DNA of 64,000 nt, from the NCBI GenBank assembly GCA_037446115.1, contig JBBIJF010000007.1, forward strand, positions 103,827-167,826, read 5' to 3'. The stretch comes from JANWXD01 sp037446115 (GTDB taxonomy: Bacteria > Acidobacteriota > Terriglobia > Bryobacterales > Bryobacteraceae). Made by a program: the position numbers and the translations under genes. Positions 33,440 through 43,195 of this stretch are shown in pieces; the first letter of the stretch is position 1; the number at the start of each line of letters is the position of its first letter. Below the pieces are notes generated by a model that saw nothing but the letters and a program-made list of their open reading frames with translations, did no database searches and was not told where the DNA came from.

Positions 33440-35518
33440 TCACGGCTGCCCCCGTCCCAGCCGCCGCTCGAAAAACTCCGCCGCCGCCCGGTAGACCCTG
33501 AGCCAGCTTTCGTGCCGCAGGAAACCGTGGACTTCATCGGGCAGCACGAGCTCTTCGAATTCCACATCCCGCCGCCGCAGCGCCTCCGCCAGCTCCACCG
33601 TCTGCCGGAAGTCCACGTTGCGGTCATCATCACCATGAATCAACAGCACGGGCGAGCGCCACGTCGCCACATAGGCGATGGGCGAGGACTCGAACGCCAC
33701 GCGGAGCGCGCGCTCCCGTGTTTCCAGTTCGTCGGAATCGGAATACAGCCGCGTCTCTGTGCGCCAGTCGTGCACACCGTGCAGGTCCACTCCGCAGGCG
33801 AAAAGCTCGGAAGCTCGCGCCAGTCCGAGCGCGGTTAGGTAGCCCCCGTAAGAACCGCCCCACAGCCCGATCCGCTTCGGATCCACGTCCCCTCTGGCGC
33901 GCAGGTATAGTCCCGCGCCCAGCACGTCGTGGAACTCGCTCGCGCCTCGTGCCCCATAATCGAGCGCCTCGCGGAACTCCATCCCGTAACCCGTCCCGCT
34001 GCGGTAATTCACCGAGAGCACGATGAAACCCCGGCTCGCCAGATACTGGTTGAGCGCGTAGGCATTGTGGTAGTAGGCCAGATAGTGCCAGCCGAGCAGC
34101 ATCTGGCGCCGGGAGCCGCCGTGAAAAAAGATGACTGCGGGTCGTCTCTGCCCCGCGCGCAGGTCCGCAGGCAGGAACAACTGGCCACGGATCTCCATCC
34201 CGTCCGCCGCCGGAAAGGTCACCGGCTGCGGCTCGACCAGCGCTTTTTCCGGAAACTGTGGCGGCAGCGTCTCCGGCGCCAGATCGCGCACGACACCGCC
34301 GGAGAGTATGGCCGGACGCGCCGGGCGGCGGGCGTCCGAGCGGAAGAAAGCAACCGTTTTGCCTTCCGCCGTCATCACCGGCGACCACTCGATGCCGCCG
34401 CCCTGTGTCAGCCGCGCAGGCCTGCCGCCCTCTACATCCACACGCCAGATGTGCCGCCGGTCAATATCGTCCTGATTCGACGAGTAGACTACGGAACGGC
34501 GATCCGGGCTCAGGGTGACGTGCTCGACCTCGAAGGCCCCGCCCGTCAATGCGCGTGCCGGACCGCCCGCGACGGGAACCGCGTAGAGATGTCTCCATCC
34601 GTCGCGCTCCCACGGAAACACCAGCAGGTCGCCCGCTGCCCAGAACAGCTGACTTTCCGCCGCGACGGCCGAGAATACGCTTCCTCGTCCCGGCTCCGCG
34701 CGCCATACCTGTCGCCCTTCCCCGGTGGCCGCATCCGCCACCCGGATCGCCCAGGGCTCGGCGCTGCGTTTGGGCCCGAACCACTGCAGCTCGCGCCAGT
34801 AGGGGATCCGGATCCACGCCACGCGCCGCCCGTCGGGAGACCACACGGGATTCCCGTCGAAGGCTGTGGCGGGGTCCAGGTAGCGCAGCGCTTTGGAGCC
34901 CAGATGGTAAACCGCCACGAAGCTGTGATCCTGCCGGTGCACGACGAAGGTCAGTTTCGAGCCGTCCGGCGACCACCGCAGCGAACTCGCCCGGCCCCGC
35001 GTGCGGACCAAAGGCTCCGGTTTGGCTTCGCCCTCCAGCCTGACCTGCCAGATCTGTTGTTTCTTGATGTAGGCCACGCGATCGCCCTGCGGGAACACGG
35101 CCGGAGAGTGCCCTTCGTCAAGCCGCCGGGGCTCGCCGCCCTCGAGCAGTACCAGCCACAGGGCCTGCTCAGCTCCCGCCGGATCGCTGGTCGGATTCGG
35201 ATGCTCCCCCTGGCGGCCGGCATCACCGCCGCGCACATAGACGATGCCCTCTGGGGCCCACCGCAGGCTCGAAATCTCCTGGCCGTCGTCAGAGCCGTAA
35301 CGAGTCACCGGCCGCGCTTTGAACTCCGGTCCTTCGGCCACCCAGATGTTGCGCACTCCGCGTGCGTTCATCATCCAAGCCAGCCGCGCGCCCGCAGGCG
35401 CCGCCGTGATCTCGGTCGGGAACGGCGCGCTCATGACCTCTTCCAGCGTGAAAGGTCCCTCGGCTGCGCACGCCACCGCCACCCACAGAACGAAACCCAG
35501 GGTCTGACACATCGCCAT
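33440..35518 (-). CDS. Exported S9-family prolyl oligopeptidase/acylaminoacyl peptidase
   Basis: 692 residues with an N-terminal signal (about 1-19, ending in ACAAE). A beta-propeller of TolB/PD40-like repeats follows (SLRWAPEGIVYVRGG, SSLRWSPDGSKLTFV, NPVWSPDGRRVAWI, HVTLSPDRRSVVYSS). The C-terminal alpha/beta-hydrolase domain has the triad Ser556 (GGSYGGY), Asp632 (HGDDDRNV) and His664 (DEVHGF). It would degrade peptides in the periplasm. It is divergent from the rhamnose isomerase gene, with a 12-base palindrome right before its start. Confidence 0.9.
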   Translation of the reverse strand: MAMCQTLGFVLWVAVACAAEGPFTLEEVMSAPFPTEITAAPAGARLAWMMNARGVRNIWVAEGPEFKARPVTRYGSDDGQEISSLRWAPEGIVYVRGGDAGRQGEHPNPTSDPAGAEQALWLVLLEGGEPRRLDEGHSPAVFPQGDRVAYIKKQQIWQVRLEGEAKPEPLVRTRGRASSLRWSPDGSKLTFVVHRQDHSFVAVYHLGSKALRYLDPATAFDGNPVWSPDGRRVAWIRIPYWRELQWFGPKRSAEPWAIRVADAATGEGRQVWRAEPGRGSVFSAVAAESQLFWAAGDLLVFPWERDGWRHLYAVPVAGGPARALTGGAFEVEHVTLSPDRRSVVYSSNQDDIDRRHIWRVDVEGGRPARLTQGGGIEWSPVMTAEGKTVAFFRSDARRPARPAILSGGVVRDLAPETLPPQFPEKALVEPQPVTFPAADGMEIRGQLFLPADLRAGQRRPAVIFFHGGSRRQMLLGWHYLAYYHNAYALNQYLASRGFIVLSVNYRSGTGYGMEFREALDYGARGASEFHDVLGAGLYLRARGDVDPKRIGLWGGSYGGYLTALGLARASELFACGVDLHGVHDWRTETRLYSDSDELETRERALRVAFESSPIAYVATWRSPVLLIHGDDDRNVDFRQTVELAEALRRRDVEFEELVLPDEVHGFLRHESWLRVYRAAAEFFERRLGRGQP

Positions 35519-35521
35519 GCC

Positions 35522-35533
35522 GGTAATATTACC
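35522..35533. promoter_or_regulatory. 12-bp perfect palindrome between divergent genes
   Basis: GGTAATATTACC lies four bases upstream of the S9 peptidase start and 50 bases from the isomerase start. It may be an operator, or its TAATAT may act as a -10 for the peptidase. Confidence 0.4.
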
Positions 35534-35582
35534 TTAGTGGTCCCATGCGGGCCGGTCCGTCCTCATTTGGTAGACTACGGCC

Positions 35583-36776
35583 ATGATTCCTGCCGAACAC
35601 GAACAACGCATTTTTCAAGCTTTGGAATCCTTCGAAATCGAGATTCCTTCCTGGGGTTTCGCCAATACCGGGACGCGCTTCGGCAAGTTCCTCCAACCGG
35701 CTGCCGCGACCACCATCGAGGAGAAACTCAGCGACGCCGCACAGGTCCACCGCTATACTGGCTGCTGCCCTTCGGTGGCCCTTCACGTCCTCTGGGACTT
35801 CCCTGAGGGCCGTGGCAGCGTGGCCGAAGTCAAGACTCTCGCCTCCAAGTACGGTGTCCGCATCGGCTCGATCAACCCCAACGTCTTTCAGGACCAGATC
35901 TACAAGCACGGCTCCCTGGCCAACCCCGACCCTGAGGTGCGCGCCGCGGCCCTGCGTCACATCCTGGATTGCATCGAAATCGCACGCGACACCGGCAGCC
36001 GCGATATCTCACTCTGGTTCGCCGACGGCTCCAACTATCCCGGCACGGCCAATATCCGCCGGCGGCGTGCCTGGTTCGAGGAAGGCCTGAGAGAAGCGCA
36101 CCGCCGCCTGGGGCCGTCCCAGCGCCTGCTCATTGAATACAAACCCTTTGAGCCGGCCTTCTATCACACCGACATCGCCGACTGGGGCATGGCGCTCCTT
36201 CTGGCGCGCGCGGCCGGACCCCAGGCACGCGTGCTCGTGGATACCGGGCACCACTACCAGGCGCAGAACATCGAGCAGATCGTGGCCTGGCTGCTGGCGG
36301 AGGACATGCTGGGCGGCTTCCACTTCAACGACCGCCGTTATGCCGACGACGACCTCACCATCGGCTCCATAGACCCTTACCAGGTGTTCCGCATCTTTCA
36401 CGAAATTCATTTCTACGCATGGGAGACCGGCCGGCGGCCTGACGTGGCGTACATGATTGACCAAAGCCACAACCTCAAGAACAAGATCGAGGAGATGATT
36501 CAGACCGCGGTCACCGCCCAGGAGCTGTATGCGAAGGCCGCCCTGGTGGATCATGCCGCGCTGGCGCGTCACCAGGACCGCTCGGAGCTCATTGACGCCG
36601 AGGAGTGCCTGAAGTCGGCCTTTTCCACCGACGTCAGAGCCGCGGTTCGTGACTGGCGCCGCGCCAAAGGTCTGCCCGAGGATCCGCTGGCCGCCTTCCG
36701 CTCCAGCGGCTACCTCGAACGCGCCGAGCGCGAACGGGCCGAGAAAAACAAGGGACTCGTGGCCAGCTACGCGTAA
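35583..36776 (+). CDS. rhaI: L-rhamnose isomerase (RhaI type)
   Basis: 397 residues, xylose-isomerase-like TIM barrel. It follows the pattern of the Pseudomonas-type L-rhamnose isomerase: VPSWGxxxxGTRF-like IPSWGFANTGTRFGKF, the metal site LLIEYKPFEPAFYHT, VDTGHHYQAQNIE, GGFHFNDRRYADDD and MIDQSHNLKNKIE. It converts L-rhamnose to L-rhamnulose, possibly also other ketose/aldose pairs, with Mn2+ or a similar metal. No rhamnulose kinase or aldolase is near; mmsA follows at 33 bases. Confidence 0.85.
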   Translation: MIPAEHEQRIFQALESFEIEIPSWGFANTGTRFGKFLQPAAATTIEEKLSDAAQVHRYTGCCPSVALHVLWDFPEGRGSVAEVKTLASKYGVRIGSINPNVFQDQIYKHGSLANPDPEVRAAALRHILDCIEIARDTGSRDISLWFADGSNYPGTANIRRRRAWFEEGLREAHRRLGPSQRLLIEYKPFEPAFYHTDIADWGMALLLARAAGPQARVLVDTGHHYQAQNIEQIVAWLLAEDMLGGFHFNDRRYADDDLTIGSIDPYQVFRIFHEIHFYAWETGRRPDVAYMIDQSHNLKNKIEEMIQTAVTAQELYAKAALVDHAALARHQDRSELIDAEECLKSAFSTDVRAAVRDWRRAKGLPEDPLAAFRSSGYLERAERERAEKNKGLVASYA

Positions 36777-36809
36777 CCGCGTCGCAAATGCCCCGCCTAC
36801 AATGGACGT

Positions 36810-38282
36810 ATGACCCAGCGGTTGGCCAACTACATCGGCGGCGAGTGGCGTCCGAGCAGGGCCGCCGAAACCCTCCCCGTCCTCAATCCCGCCACTGCCG
36901 AGACCTTGGCCTGCGTTCCCCTGTCGCCCCGCGAGGAGGTGGATGCCGCGGCCCGCGCGGCAGCCGAGGCCTTCCCCGGCTGGCGCCGCACCCCCGTCCT
37001 CGAACGCGTCCAGTATCTGTTCCGCCTCAAAAATCTGCTCGAGGAACACTTCGAAGACCTCTCGCGCACGATCACCATGGAGTGCGGCAAAACGCTCGCC
37101 GAAGCCCGCGGTGAGATGCGCCGGGCCATCGAAAACGTTGAAACCGCCTGCGGGGTGCCCGTGCTCATGCAGGGCTACAACTCCGAGGATATCGCCTCGG
37201 GCATTGACGAGTTCATGATCCGCCAGCCCGTGGGCGTATGCGCCGTGATCGCACCGTTCAACTTTCCCGGCATGATCCCGTTCTGGTTCTTGCCGTACGC
37301 GATCGCCTGCGGCAACACCTTCATCGTCAAACCCTCCGAACGAGTGCCGCTGACGATGCAGAAGGTGTTTCACCTGCTCGAGCAGACCGGCCTGCCGCCG
37401 GGCGTCGTGAATCTCGTGAACGGAGGGCGCACAACCGCGGAGGCGATTCTCGACCACCCGCTCATCCGCGCCATCAGCTTCGTGGGCTCCACACCCGTAG
37501 CGCGGCAAATCTACGCGCGCGCCGCTGCCGCCGGCAAACGCGCCCAGTGTCACGGAGGCGCCAAGAATCCCATCGTCGTGCTTCCTGACGCGGATATGGA
37601 GATGACGACCCGCATCGCGGCCGACAGCGCCTTCGGCTGCGCCGGACAGCGCTGCCTGGCCGCTTCGCTGGCCATCACCGTGGGCGAAGCGCGTCGCACC
37701 TTCGGCGAAGCCATCGCCGCCGAGGCCGAGCGCCGCCGGGTCGGCTACGGGCTGGACGAGGCCGTGGAAATGGGACCGGTCATCAGCGCCGAAAGCAAGG
37801 CGCGCATCGAGCACCTGATCGGCACCGCAGCCCAGGAAGGTGCCCGCATCGTTGTGGACGGCCGTTCCCCGCACATCCCCGGCTACGAACGCGGATTCTT
37901 TGTGCGGCCGACGGTGCTGGACGGCGTGCCTCCGGGGGGACAGACGGCCCGCACGGAGATTTTCGGTCCCGTTCTCGGCCTCATGCATGCCGACACGATT
38001 GATGACGCCATCGCTCTGGTCAACAGCGGCGCCTACGGCAACATGGCGTGCTTGTTTACCTCAAGCGGCGCTGCGGCCCGCAAGTTTCGCTACGAGGCCG
38101 AGGCCGGCAACATCGGCATCAACGTGGGAGTCGCCGCGCCGGTGGCCGCGTTTCCTTTCAGCGGGATGCGCGAGAGCTTCTTCGGCGACCTGCACGGGCA
38201 GGGCCGTGACGCCGTCGAATTCTTCACCCAGGAAAAAGTCGTCGTCGAACGCTGGCCCAGGGAGTGGTCTCGAAAGTTTTAG
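36810..38282 (+). CDS. mmsA: CoA-acylating methylmalonate-semialdehyde dehydrogenase
   Basis: 490 residues of the aldehyde dehydrogenase superfamily. The substrate-specific signatures are CHGGAKNPIVVLPDAD and FGCAGQRCLAAS with catalytic Cys282, and NAD-binding APFNFPGMIPFWFLPYAIA. The enzyme turns methylmalonate semialdehyde or malonate semialdehyde into propionyl- or acetyl-CoA, in valine, inositol or related degradation. It probably shares a transcript with the preceding sugar isomerase, although the two reactions are not in one known pathway. Confidence 0.92.
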   Translation: MTQRLANYIGGEWRPSRAAETLPVLNPATAETLACVPLSPREEVDAAARAAAEAFPGWRRTPVLERVQYLFRLKNLLEEHFEDLSRTITMECGKTLAEARGEMRRAIENVETACGVPVLMQGYNSEDIASGIDEFMIRQPVGVCAVIAPFNFPGMIPFWFLPYAIACGNTFIVKPSERVPLTMQKVFHLLEQTGLPPGVVNLVNGGRTTAEAILDHPLIRAISFVGSTPVARQIYARAAAAGKRAQCHGGAKNPIVVLPDADMEMTTRIAADSAFGCAGQRCLAASLAITVGEARRTFGEAIAAEAERRRVGYGLDEAVEMGPVISAESKARIEHLIGTAAQEGARIVVDGRSPHIPGYERGFFVRPTVLDGVPPGGQTARTEIFGPVLGLMHADTIDDAIALVNSGAYGNMACLFTSSGAAARKFRYEAEAGNIGINVGVAAPVAAFPFSGMRESFFGDLHGQGRDAVEFFTQEKVVVERWPREWSRKF

Positions 38283-38484
38283 CAGAAGGCGGTAAGCGAC
38301 CACGCCGCCGGGCTGGTGCAGCGTCTCGAACGGGGCGATCGAGCAGCTCGGCACGACGGATCGGAGGCGTGCATCCACGAAGCCGGCTGCATCCGACCAG
38401 CATGTTTAGTCCGGTTTCGGTGCGGTTCGAGCCCTTTCGATCGAGAAGCGGCGACGTTTACACTCTTGGGGAGGAGGTCGGTAC

Positions 38485-41400
38485 GTGCGAAGAGCGATCG
38501 CCTGCGCAGTTCTGGGCTTGTGGCTGGCACTAAGCGGGGCCGCGCAACCGCGTACGAGCTCCATTTCAGGGACGGTGCGGGACGCAACCGGCGCGGTCGT
38601 CGAGGGCGCCGTCATTCGCGTCCGCAACCTGGAAACCGGTCTTGTCCGGACGACGGTGAGTGACGCCACCGGCGCCTTTCGCGTTCCGGCGCTCGAGGTC
38701 GGCCCGTACGAAGTCTCGGCGGAGAAGGCCGGCTTCGCGCGGAGCAGGGTCGGCGGCGTGGTCCTGGAATTGGACCGCGAAGCGATCGTCGAGCCTGTGC
38801 TCGAAATCGGCGAGCGCAGCGACAGCGTCACGGTAGAGGTCGAGGCGCGGCTTGTGGAGGCCACGACTTCCACCTTGTCGGCAATCGTGGATTCGACGAC
38901 GATCGAGAAGCTGCCGCTCAACGGGCGCGACTGGGTGCAACTGGCGACCCTGCAGGCCGGTGCGCCGGTGGCCCGGGCGCAGTACCGCACCGTCAACACG
39001 GGCTTCGGACTGCAAATCAGCCTGTCGGGCTCACGGCCTTCTCAAAACAACTTCCAGCTGGACGGCATCAGTTTGACTGCCTACAGCGGCTCGACGCCCG
39101 GCAGCGCCAACGGCGGCAACCTCGGCCTTGACGCCGTGCGCGAGTTCAGCGTACTCACCAGCACCTACAGCGCCCAGTACGGCCGCGCGGCCGGGGGCGT
39201 GATCCATGCCGCCACGCGCTCCGGAGGCAACGAGGTTCGTGGCAACGCGTTTTACTTTCACCGCAACGACAATCTGGATGCGCGGAATTTTTTCGATGGC
39301 CCCGAGCCGCCGGAATACCGCCGGCATCAGTTCGGAGGCAGCCTGGGCGGCCCCCTCGCGCGCAACCGGACGTTTTACTTTTTCAGCTACGAGGCGCTGC
39401 GCGAGTTGCGCGGCAGAACGACGATCGACACAACATTGAGCCCCGCGGCCCGCCGGGGCGAACTGACTTCGGGGCGGGTCGCAGTGGATCCTGCCGTGGC
39501 CAAGATTGTATCGCTGTACCCGGAACCGAACGGCCCGGTCCTCGGCGACACGGGGCTGTTCATCTACCCTGATAACGAGCTCGGCCGCCAGGACTTTTTC
39601 GCCTCGCGCATCGATTACAACGTTGCCGACCACGACCGGCTGTTCTTCCGCTACACCCTCGACGACGGCGCGCGGTCCGAGCAGACTGCGTTCGCTCTCG
39701 GGCGCAGCCGGACGGCTACGCGCTGGCAGTCGGCGGTCGCGGAGCATACGCACATCCTGTCGCCCTCGCTGCTCAATACGCCCCGCTTCGGTTTCATGCG
39801 CGCGTTCACCGACAGCGGGCGGACCGTCACCGAGACGCCGGGCACCGACGATCCAGCGCTGGCCTTCGTGCCGGGCGGCCGTGTCGCCGGAATCATCGTC
39901 GTGACGGGTTTGACGGAATTCCCCGGCGGCAGCGGAGCGCCCGATGCAGATCTGCACGCCTTCAACTCCTTCCAGGCCTTCGACGACCTGACGTGGATCC
40001 GGGGCGGCCACACGGTGAAAGTCGGCGCCTGGATCGAGCGCATCCGCTTCAACACGGACAGCCGGAGCACCGCGAGCGGCGAATTCCGCTTCCGCAACCT
40101 CTCGGAGTTTCTGCGCAATTTGCCGGACCGCTTTCAGGCGCAGCTGCCCGGTTCGGACACCGTCCGCGGACATCGCCAGTGGGTGGCCGCCTGGTACGTG
40201 CAAAACAGCTGGCGGATCGGTTCCCGCTGGACTGCCGATGCGGGCCTGCGCCACGAGTGGGCTTCGGTGCCGGGGGAAGTCAACGGCAAGATCGCCAACC
40301 TCGACAAGCTCACCGACGCGTCCCTGCGCCTCGGAGGGCCGCTGTTTGAAAACCCTTCGCTCAAGAACTTTTCGCCGCGCCTCGGCCTTGCCTGGGACGT
40401 CCGAGGGGGTGGCCGGACAGTTCTCCGCGGCGGCTGGGGACTTTTCCCGGACCTGATTCTGGCGCACTTCATCCTGCTCTCGGGCGTGCGCAACCCGCCG
40501 TTTTTCCTCCGCGGAGCGGTGCGCGGCTTGCCGCAAGGGGCGTTCCCCAAAGGCGGTTATCCGGCCCTGGTTGCCGGCGGGACACCGGAGTACCGCCTCG
40601 AGCGGCTCGACCCGCGTCCGGACCAGCCTCGCGTCCAGCAGTGGAATATTACTCTCGAGCAGGCTCTGCCGGCGGATTTGTCTTTGCGTCTGGCCTACGT
40701 CGGCTCGCGCGGCCGGAACCTGTCTTCCTTCACCGAGGATGCCAACTTGGTCGAGCCCGTGACGCTCCCCGACGGCCGGCTGTATTTCCCGGCCGAAGCC
40801 CGCAAGCTGAACCCGAACTTCAGCCAGATCCGCAACCGCACCTTCGATGCCAAGTCCTTCTACAACGCTCTCCAGGCGCAACTGCGCCGGCGCTTCGATC
40901 GGGGGTTTCAGTTTCAGATCGGCTACACGTTTTCCAAGAGCATTGATGACAGCTCGACCTTCTTCGGGGTGAATGAATCCGACAACGCCATGCCGCTGCC
41001 GCTGAACGGGAACCCGCGTTTTAACCGAGGGCTCTCCGGGCATGACGTCCGGCACTACGTGGTGGGGAGCGGCGTTTGGGAGATCCCCGGCCCACGGCAG
41101 GGTCCGGCCCGGAGGTGGCTCGCCGGATGGCAGGTGAACCTGATCGCGACCTACGCCTCCGGCCTGCCGTTTTCCGCACGTCTGGGCTACGATGCGGCCC
41201 GCACGAAGACCACACGGCCCGACTACCGCTCCGGCCAGCGGCCCGACCTGGCGCCCGGTGCCAGTCCCAACCCGGTCACCAAGGACCCGATGCGCTGGGT
41301 CGACTTGAGCGCTTTCCGCCGGCCGCAGGAGGGCTTCCTCGGCAACCTCGGACGCAACACGATCATCGGTCCCGATCTGGCCAACGTCGATTTTTCCTTG

Positions 41401-41604
41401 GCCCGGCGCGTGACGCTCCGAGAGAAAGCCGCACTCGATCTTCGTTTCGAATTCTTTAACTTGCTTAACCGGACGAACTTCCATCTGCCTTCGCCGGAGC
41501 GCATGGAAGTCTTCGGGGCCGCGGGGACGCGGGAAGACGTCGCCCGCATCACGAGCGCGGCCCCGAGCCGGGAGATCCAGCTGGGTCTGAAGCTGCGGTT
41601 TTAG
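38485..41604 (+). CDS. TonB-dependent receptor with carboxypeptidase-regulatory domain (Oar-like)
   Basis: 1039 residues. GTG start with GAGGAGG upstream. A signal peptide (about 1-20) is followed by a CarboxypepD_reg domain (SISGTVRDATGAVVEGAVIRV), a plug (EKLPLNGRDWVQLATLQAG, then LDAVREFSVLTSTYSAQYGRAAGGVI) and an outer-membrane barrel that ends in a terminal Phe (LGLKLRF). This is the acidobacterial Oar-like class, often tied to uptake of oligosaccharides or other large ligands. The adenylate-forming enzyme begins 13 bases after its stop, suggesting an operon. Confidence 0.92.
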   Translation: MRRAIACAVLGLWLALSGAAQPRTSSISGTVRDATGAVVEGAVIRVRNLETGLVRTTVSDATGAFRVPALEVGPYEVSAEKAGFARSRVGGVVLELDREAIVEPVLEIGERSDSVTVEVEARLVEATTSTLSAIVDSTTIEKLPLNGRDWVQLATLQAGAPVARAQYRTVNTGFGLQISLSGSRPSQNNFQLDGISLTAYSGSTPGSANGGNLGLDAVREFSVLTSTYSAQYGRAAGGVIHAATRSGGNEVRGNAFYFHRNDNLDARNFFDGPEPPEYRRHQFGGSLGGPLARNRTFYFFSYEALRELRGRTTIDTTLSPAARRGELTSGRVAVDPAVAKIVSLYPEPNGPVLGDTGLFIYPDNELGRQDFFASRIDYNVADHDRLFFRYTLDDGARSEQTAFALGRSRTATRWQSAVAEHTHILSPSLLNTPRFGFMRAFTDSGRTVTETPGTDDPALAFVPGGRVAGIIVVTGLTEFPGGSGAPDADLHAFNSFQAFDDLTWIRGGHTVKVGAWIERIRFNTDSRSTASGEFRFRNLSEFLRNLPDRFQAQLPGSDTVRGHRQWVAAWYVQNSWRIGSRWTADAGLRHEWASVPGEVNGKIANLDKLTDASLRLGGPLFENPSLKNFSPRLGLAWDVRGGGRTVLRGGWGLFPDLILAHFILLSGVRNPPFFLRGAVRGLPQGAFPKGGYPALVAGGTPEYRLERLDPRPDQPRVQQWNITLEQALPADLSLRLAYVGSRGRNLSSFTEDANLVEPVTLPDGRLYFPAEARKLNPNFSQIRNRTFDAKSFYNALQAQLRRRFDRGFQFQIGYTFSKSIDDSSTFFGVNESDNAMPLPLNGNPRFNRGLSGHDVRHYVVGSGVWEIPGPRQGPARRWLAGWQVNLIATYASGLPFSARLGYDAARTKTTRPDYRSGQRPDLAPGASPNPVTKDPMRWVDLSAFRRPQEGFLGNLGRNTIIGPDLANVDFSLARRVTLREKAALDLRFEFFNLLNRTNFHLPSPERMEVFGAAGTREDVARITSAAPSREIQLGLKLRF

Positions 41605-41617
41605 GAAGAGTTCTCGA

Positions 41618-43195
41618 ATGCTCTCCCAAGTTGGCATCTTCTACCGGTTCGCAACGGGCTTGGGGCGGTTCTTGCGCACGCCGCTTTCCGCAGAGCAGTG
41701 CCGCGCCATCGTGGCTGACAGCCTGGCGGGGCGCGAGCGGAACTTTTTGCGGCTCGTGCACCGGGGGGTGTACGGCTACCCGGCAAGTCCCTATCGCCAA
41801 CTCCTGCTCTGGGCGGGGGTCGAGTACGGCGACCTCGAGCGAATGGTGCAGGCGGACGGCATCGAACCGACTCTCGAGAGGCTTTTCGACGCCGGCGTGT
41901 TCGTCGAACTGGACGAGTTCAAGGGTCGCCGCCCGATTCGCCGCCCGGGTTTGACTGTCGAAGTGACCGCCGAGAGCTTCGACAATCCGCTTCTGGCGCG
42001 CGACTTTGAGGTGGAAAGCGGCGGCTCGACCGGACCGCGCCGGCGCATGAAGATTGACTTCGACTTGCTGGTCTACGACGCCGCCTGCCGCTACCTTCAC
42101 TTTGCGGCCGTCGGTGCCGAATCGGCCCCGCTGGCCATCTGGCGGGGCGTCCCGCCGGATTCTTCGGGGCTGAAACACGGGCTGATCGCCGCTAAGCTGG
42201 GGCGGCCCATGGAGCGCTGGTTTTCTCCCGTGCCGCTTTCCTTCCAGCCGCGCTCGCTGCCGTTTGCCGCTCTGACGCTGTACGCGGTGAAGGCGAGCCC
42301 GTTGTTCGGCAGCCGCATTCCACCGCCCGAGCATGTGCCCTTGAGCGACGGCCGCCCTGTGGCTCGCTGGCTGGCGGAGAAGGTGCGGCAGGGGCGCCCG
42401 GGCGTGCTGTCGGCGGCCGCCAACAACGTCGTGCGTGCCTGCGTGGCGGCCAAAGAGGCGGGGCTGGATGTTGCCGGCACCATCTTCCGCGTCAGCGGCG
42501 AGCCGTTTACGGAAGCCAAGCGCCGCCTGGTGGCCGAACTCGGCGCCCGCACCTTCAGCGGCTGGTCGATGTCGGAAACCGGTCCGCTGGGCGGCGGCTG
42601 TGCTCACCGGGAGGTCGTCGACGAAGTGCACCTGTTCCGGGGCAAGATCGCCGTCTTCGACCGGCCCAAGCTCCTGGCCGATGGCGAAACGCAAGTCCGC
42701 GCGCTGTATCTGACGACCTTGCTGCCTTGCACCCCTAAAATCATGCTCAATCTGGACACCGGCGACTACGGCGTGCTCAGCCGGCGCCGCTGCGGCTGCC
42801 TGCTCGAGCAGATCGGCTTCACGGACCACCTGCACACCATCCGCAATTACGAAAAGCTCACCGCCGGAGGCATTCAATTTCTCGGCAGCGACATCATCCG
42901 GCTGGTCGAAGAGGTCTTGCCCGCGGCCCACGGCGGGCATCCCACCGACTATCAGTTCGTCGAAGAACAGAACGGCGCTCTCACCGAGGTCAGCTTGATT
43001 GTGAGCCCGCGCGTGCCTCTCGACGACGAACAGGCTGTCGTCCACACCGTGCTCCGATTTCTGGCCGCCCGCGACGCCGGGCACCGGCTGATGACAGCCT
43101 TTTGGCAACAGGGGCGCACGCTTCGCGTCCTGCGGCGCGAGCCCTACGTCACTGCCGCCTCGAAGACGCCGCCGCTGCGGGTGATTCAGAAATGA
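41618..43195 (+). CDS. Adenylate-forming (ANL superfamily, PaaK-like) enzyme of unknown substrate
   Basis: 525 residues. ANL motifs can be seen: a phosphate-binding loop SGGSTGPRRRMK (about 130), FSGWSMSETGPLGGGC in place of the A5 motif, and LDTGDYGVLSRRRCGCLLEQIG around the A7/A8 motifs. The layout resembles phenylacetate-CoA ligase and LuxE-like proteins rather than fatty-acyl-CoA synthetases. It may activate an acid as AMP ester or CoA thioester. It is flanked by a TonB receptor (13 bases upstream) and an NRAMP-like transporter (ATGA overlap), an unusual company. Confidence 0.7.
   Translation: MLSQVGIFYRFATGLGRFLRTPLSAEQCRAIVADSLAGRERNFLRLVHRGVYGYPASPYRQLLLWAGVEYGDLERMVQADGIEPTLERLFDAGVFVELDEFKGRRPIRRPGLTVEVTAESFDNPLLARDFEVESGGSTGPRRRMKIDFDLLVYDAACRYLHFAAVGAESAPLAIWRGVPPDSSGLKHGLIAAKLGRPMERWFSPVPLSFQPRSLPFAALTLYAVKASPLFGSRIPPPEHVPLSDGRPVARWLAEKVRQGRPGVLSAAANNVVRACVAAKEAGLDVAGTIFRVSGEPFTEAKRRLVAELGARTFSGWSMSETGPLGGGCAHREVVDEVHLFRGKIAVFDRPKLLADGETQVRALYLTTLLPCTPKIMLNLDTGDYGVLSRRRCGCLLEQIGFTDHLHTIRNYEKLTAGGIQFLGSDIIRLVEEVLPAAHGGHPTDYQFVEEQNGALTEVSLIVSPRVPLDDEQAVVHTVLRFLAARDAGHRLMTAFWQQGRTLRVLRREPYVTAASKTPPLRVIQK

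Noticed and set aside
36009..37988. 659-codon minus-strand frame across rhaI and mmsA
   Set aside because: It spans two well-defined genes on the other strand and shows no domain.
39031..41637. 868-codon open frame opposite the first TonB receptor
   Set aside because: Shadow frame; the plus-strand product has a signal peptide, plug and barrel, the minus-strand one only low-complexity sequence.
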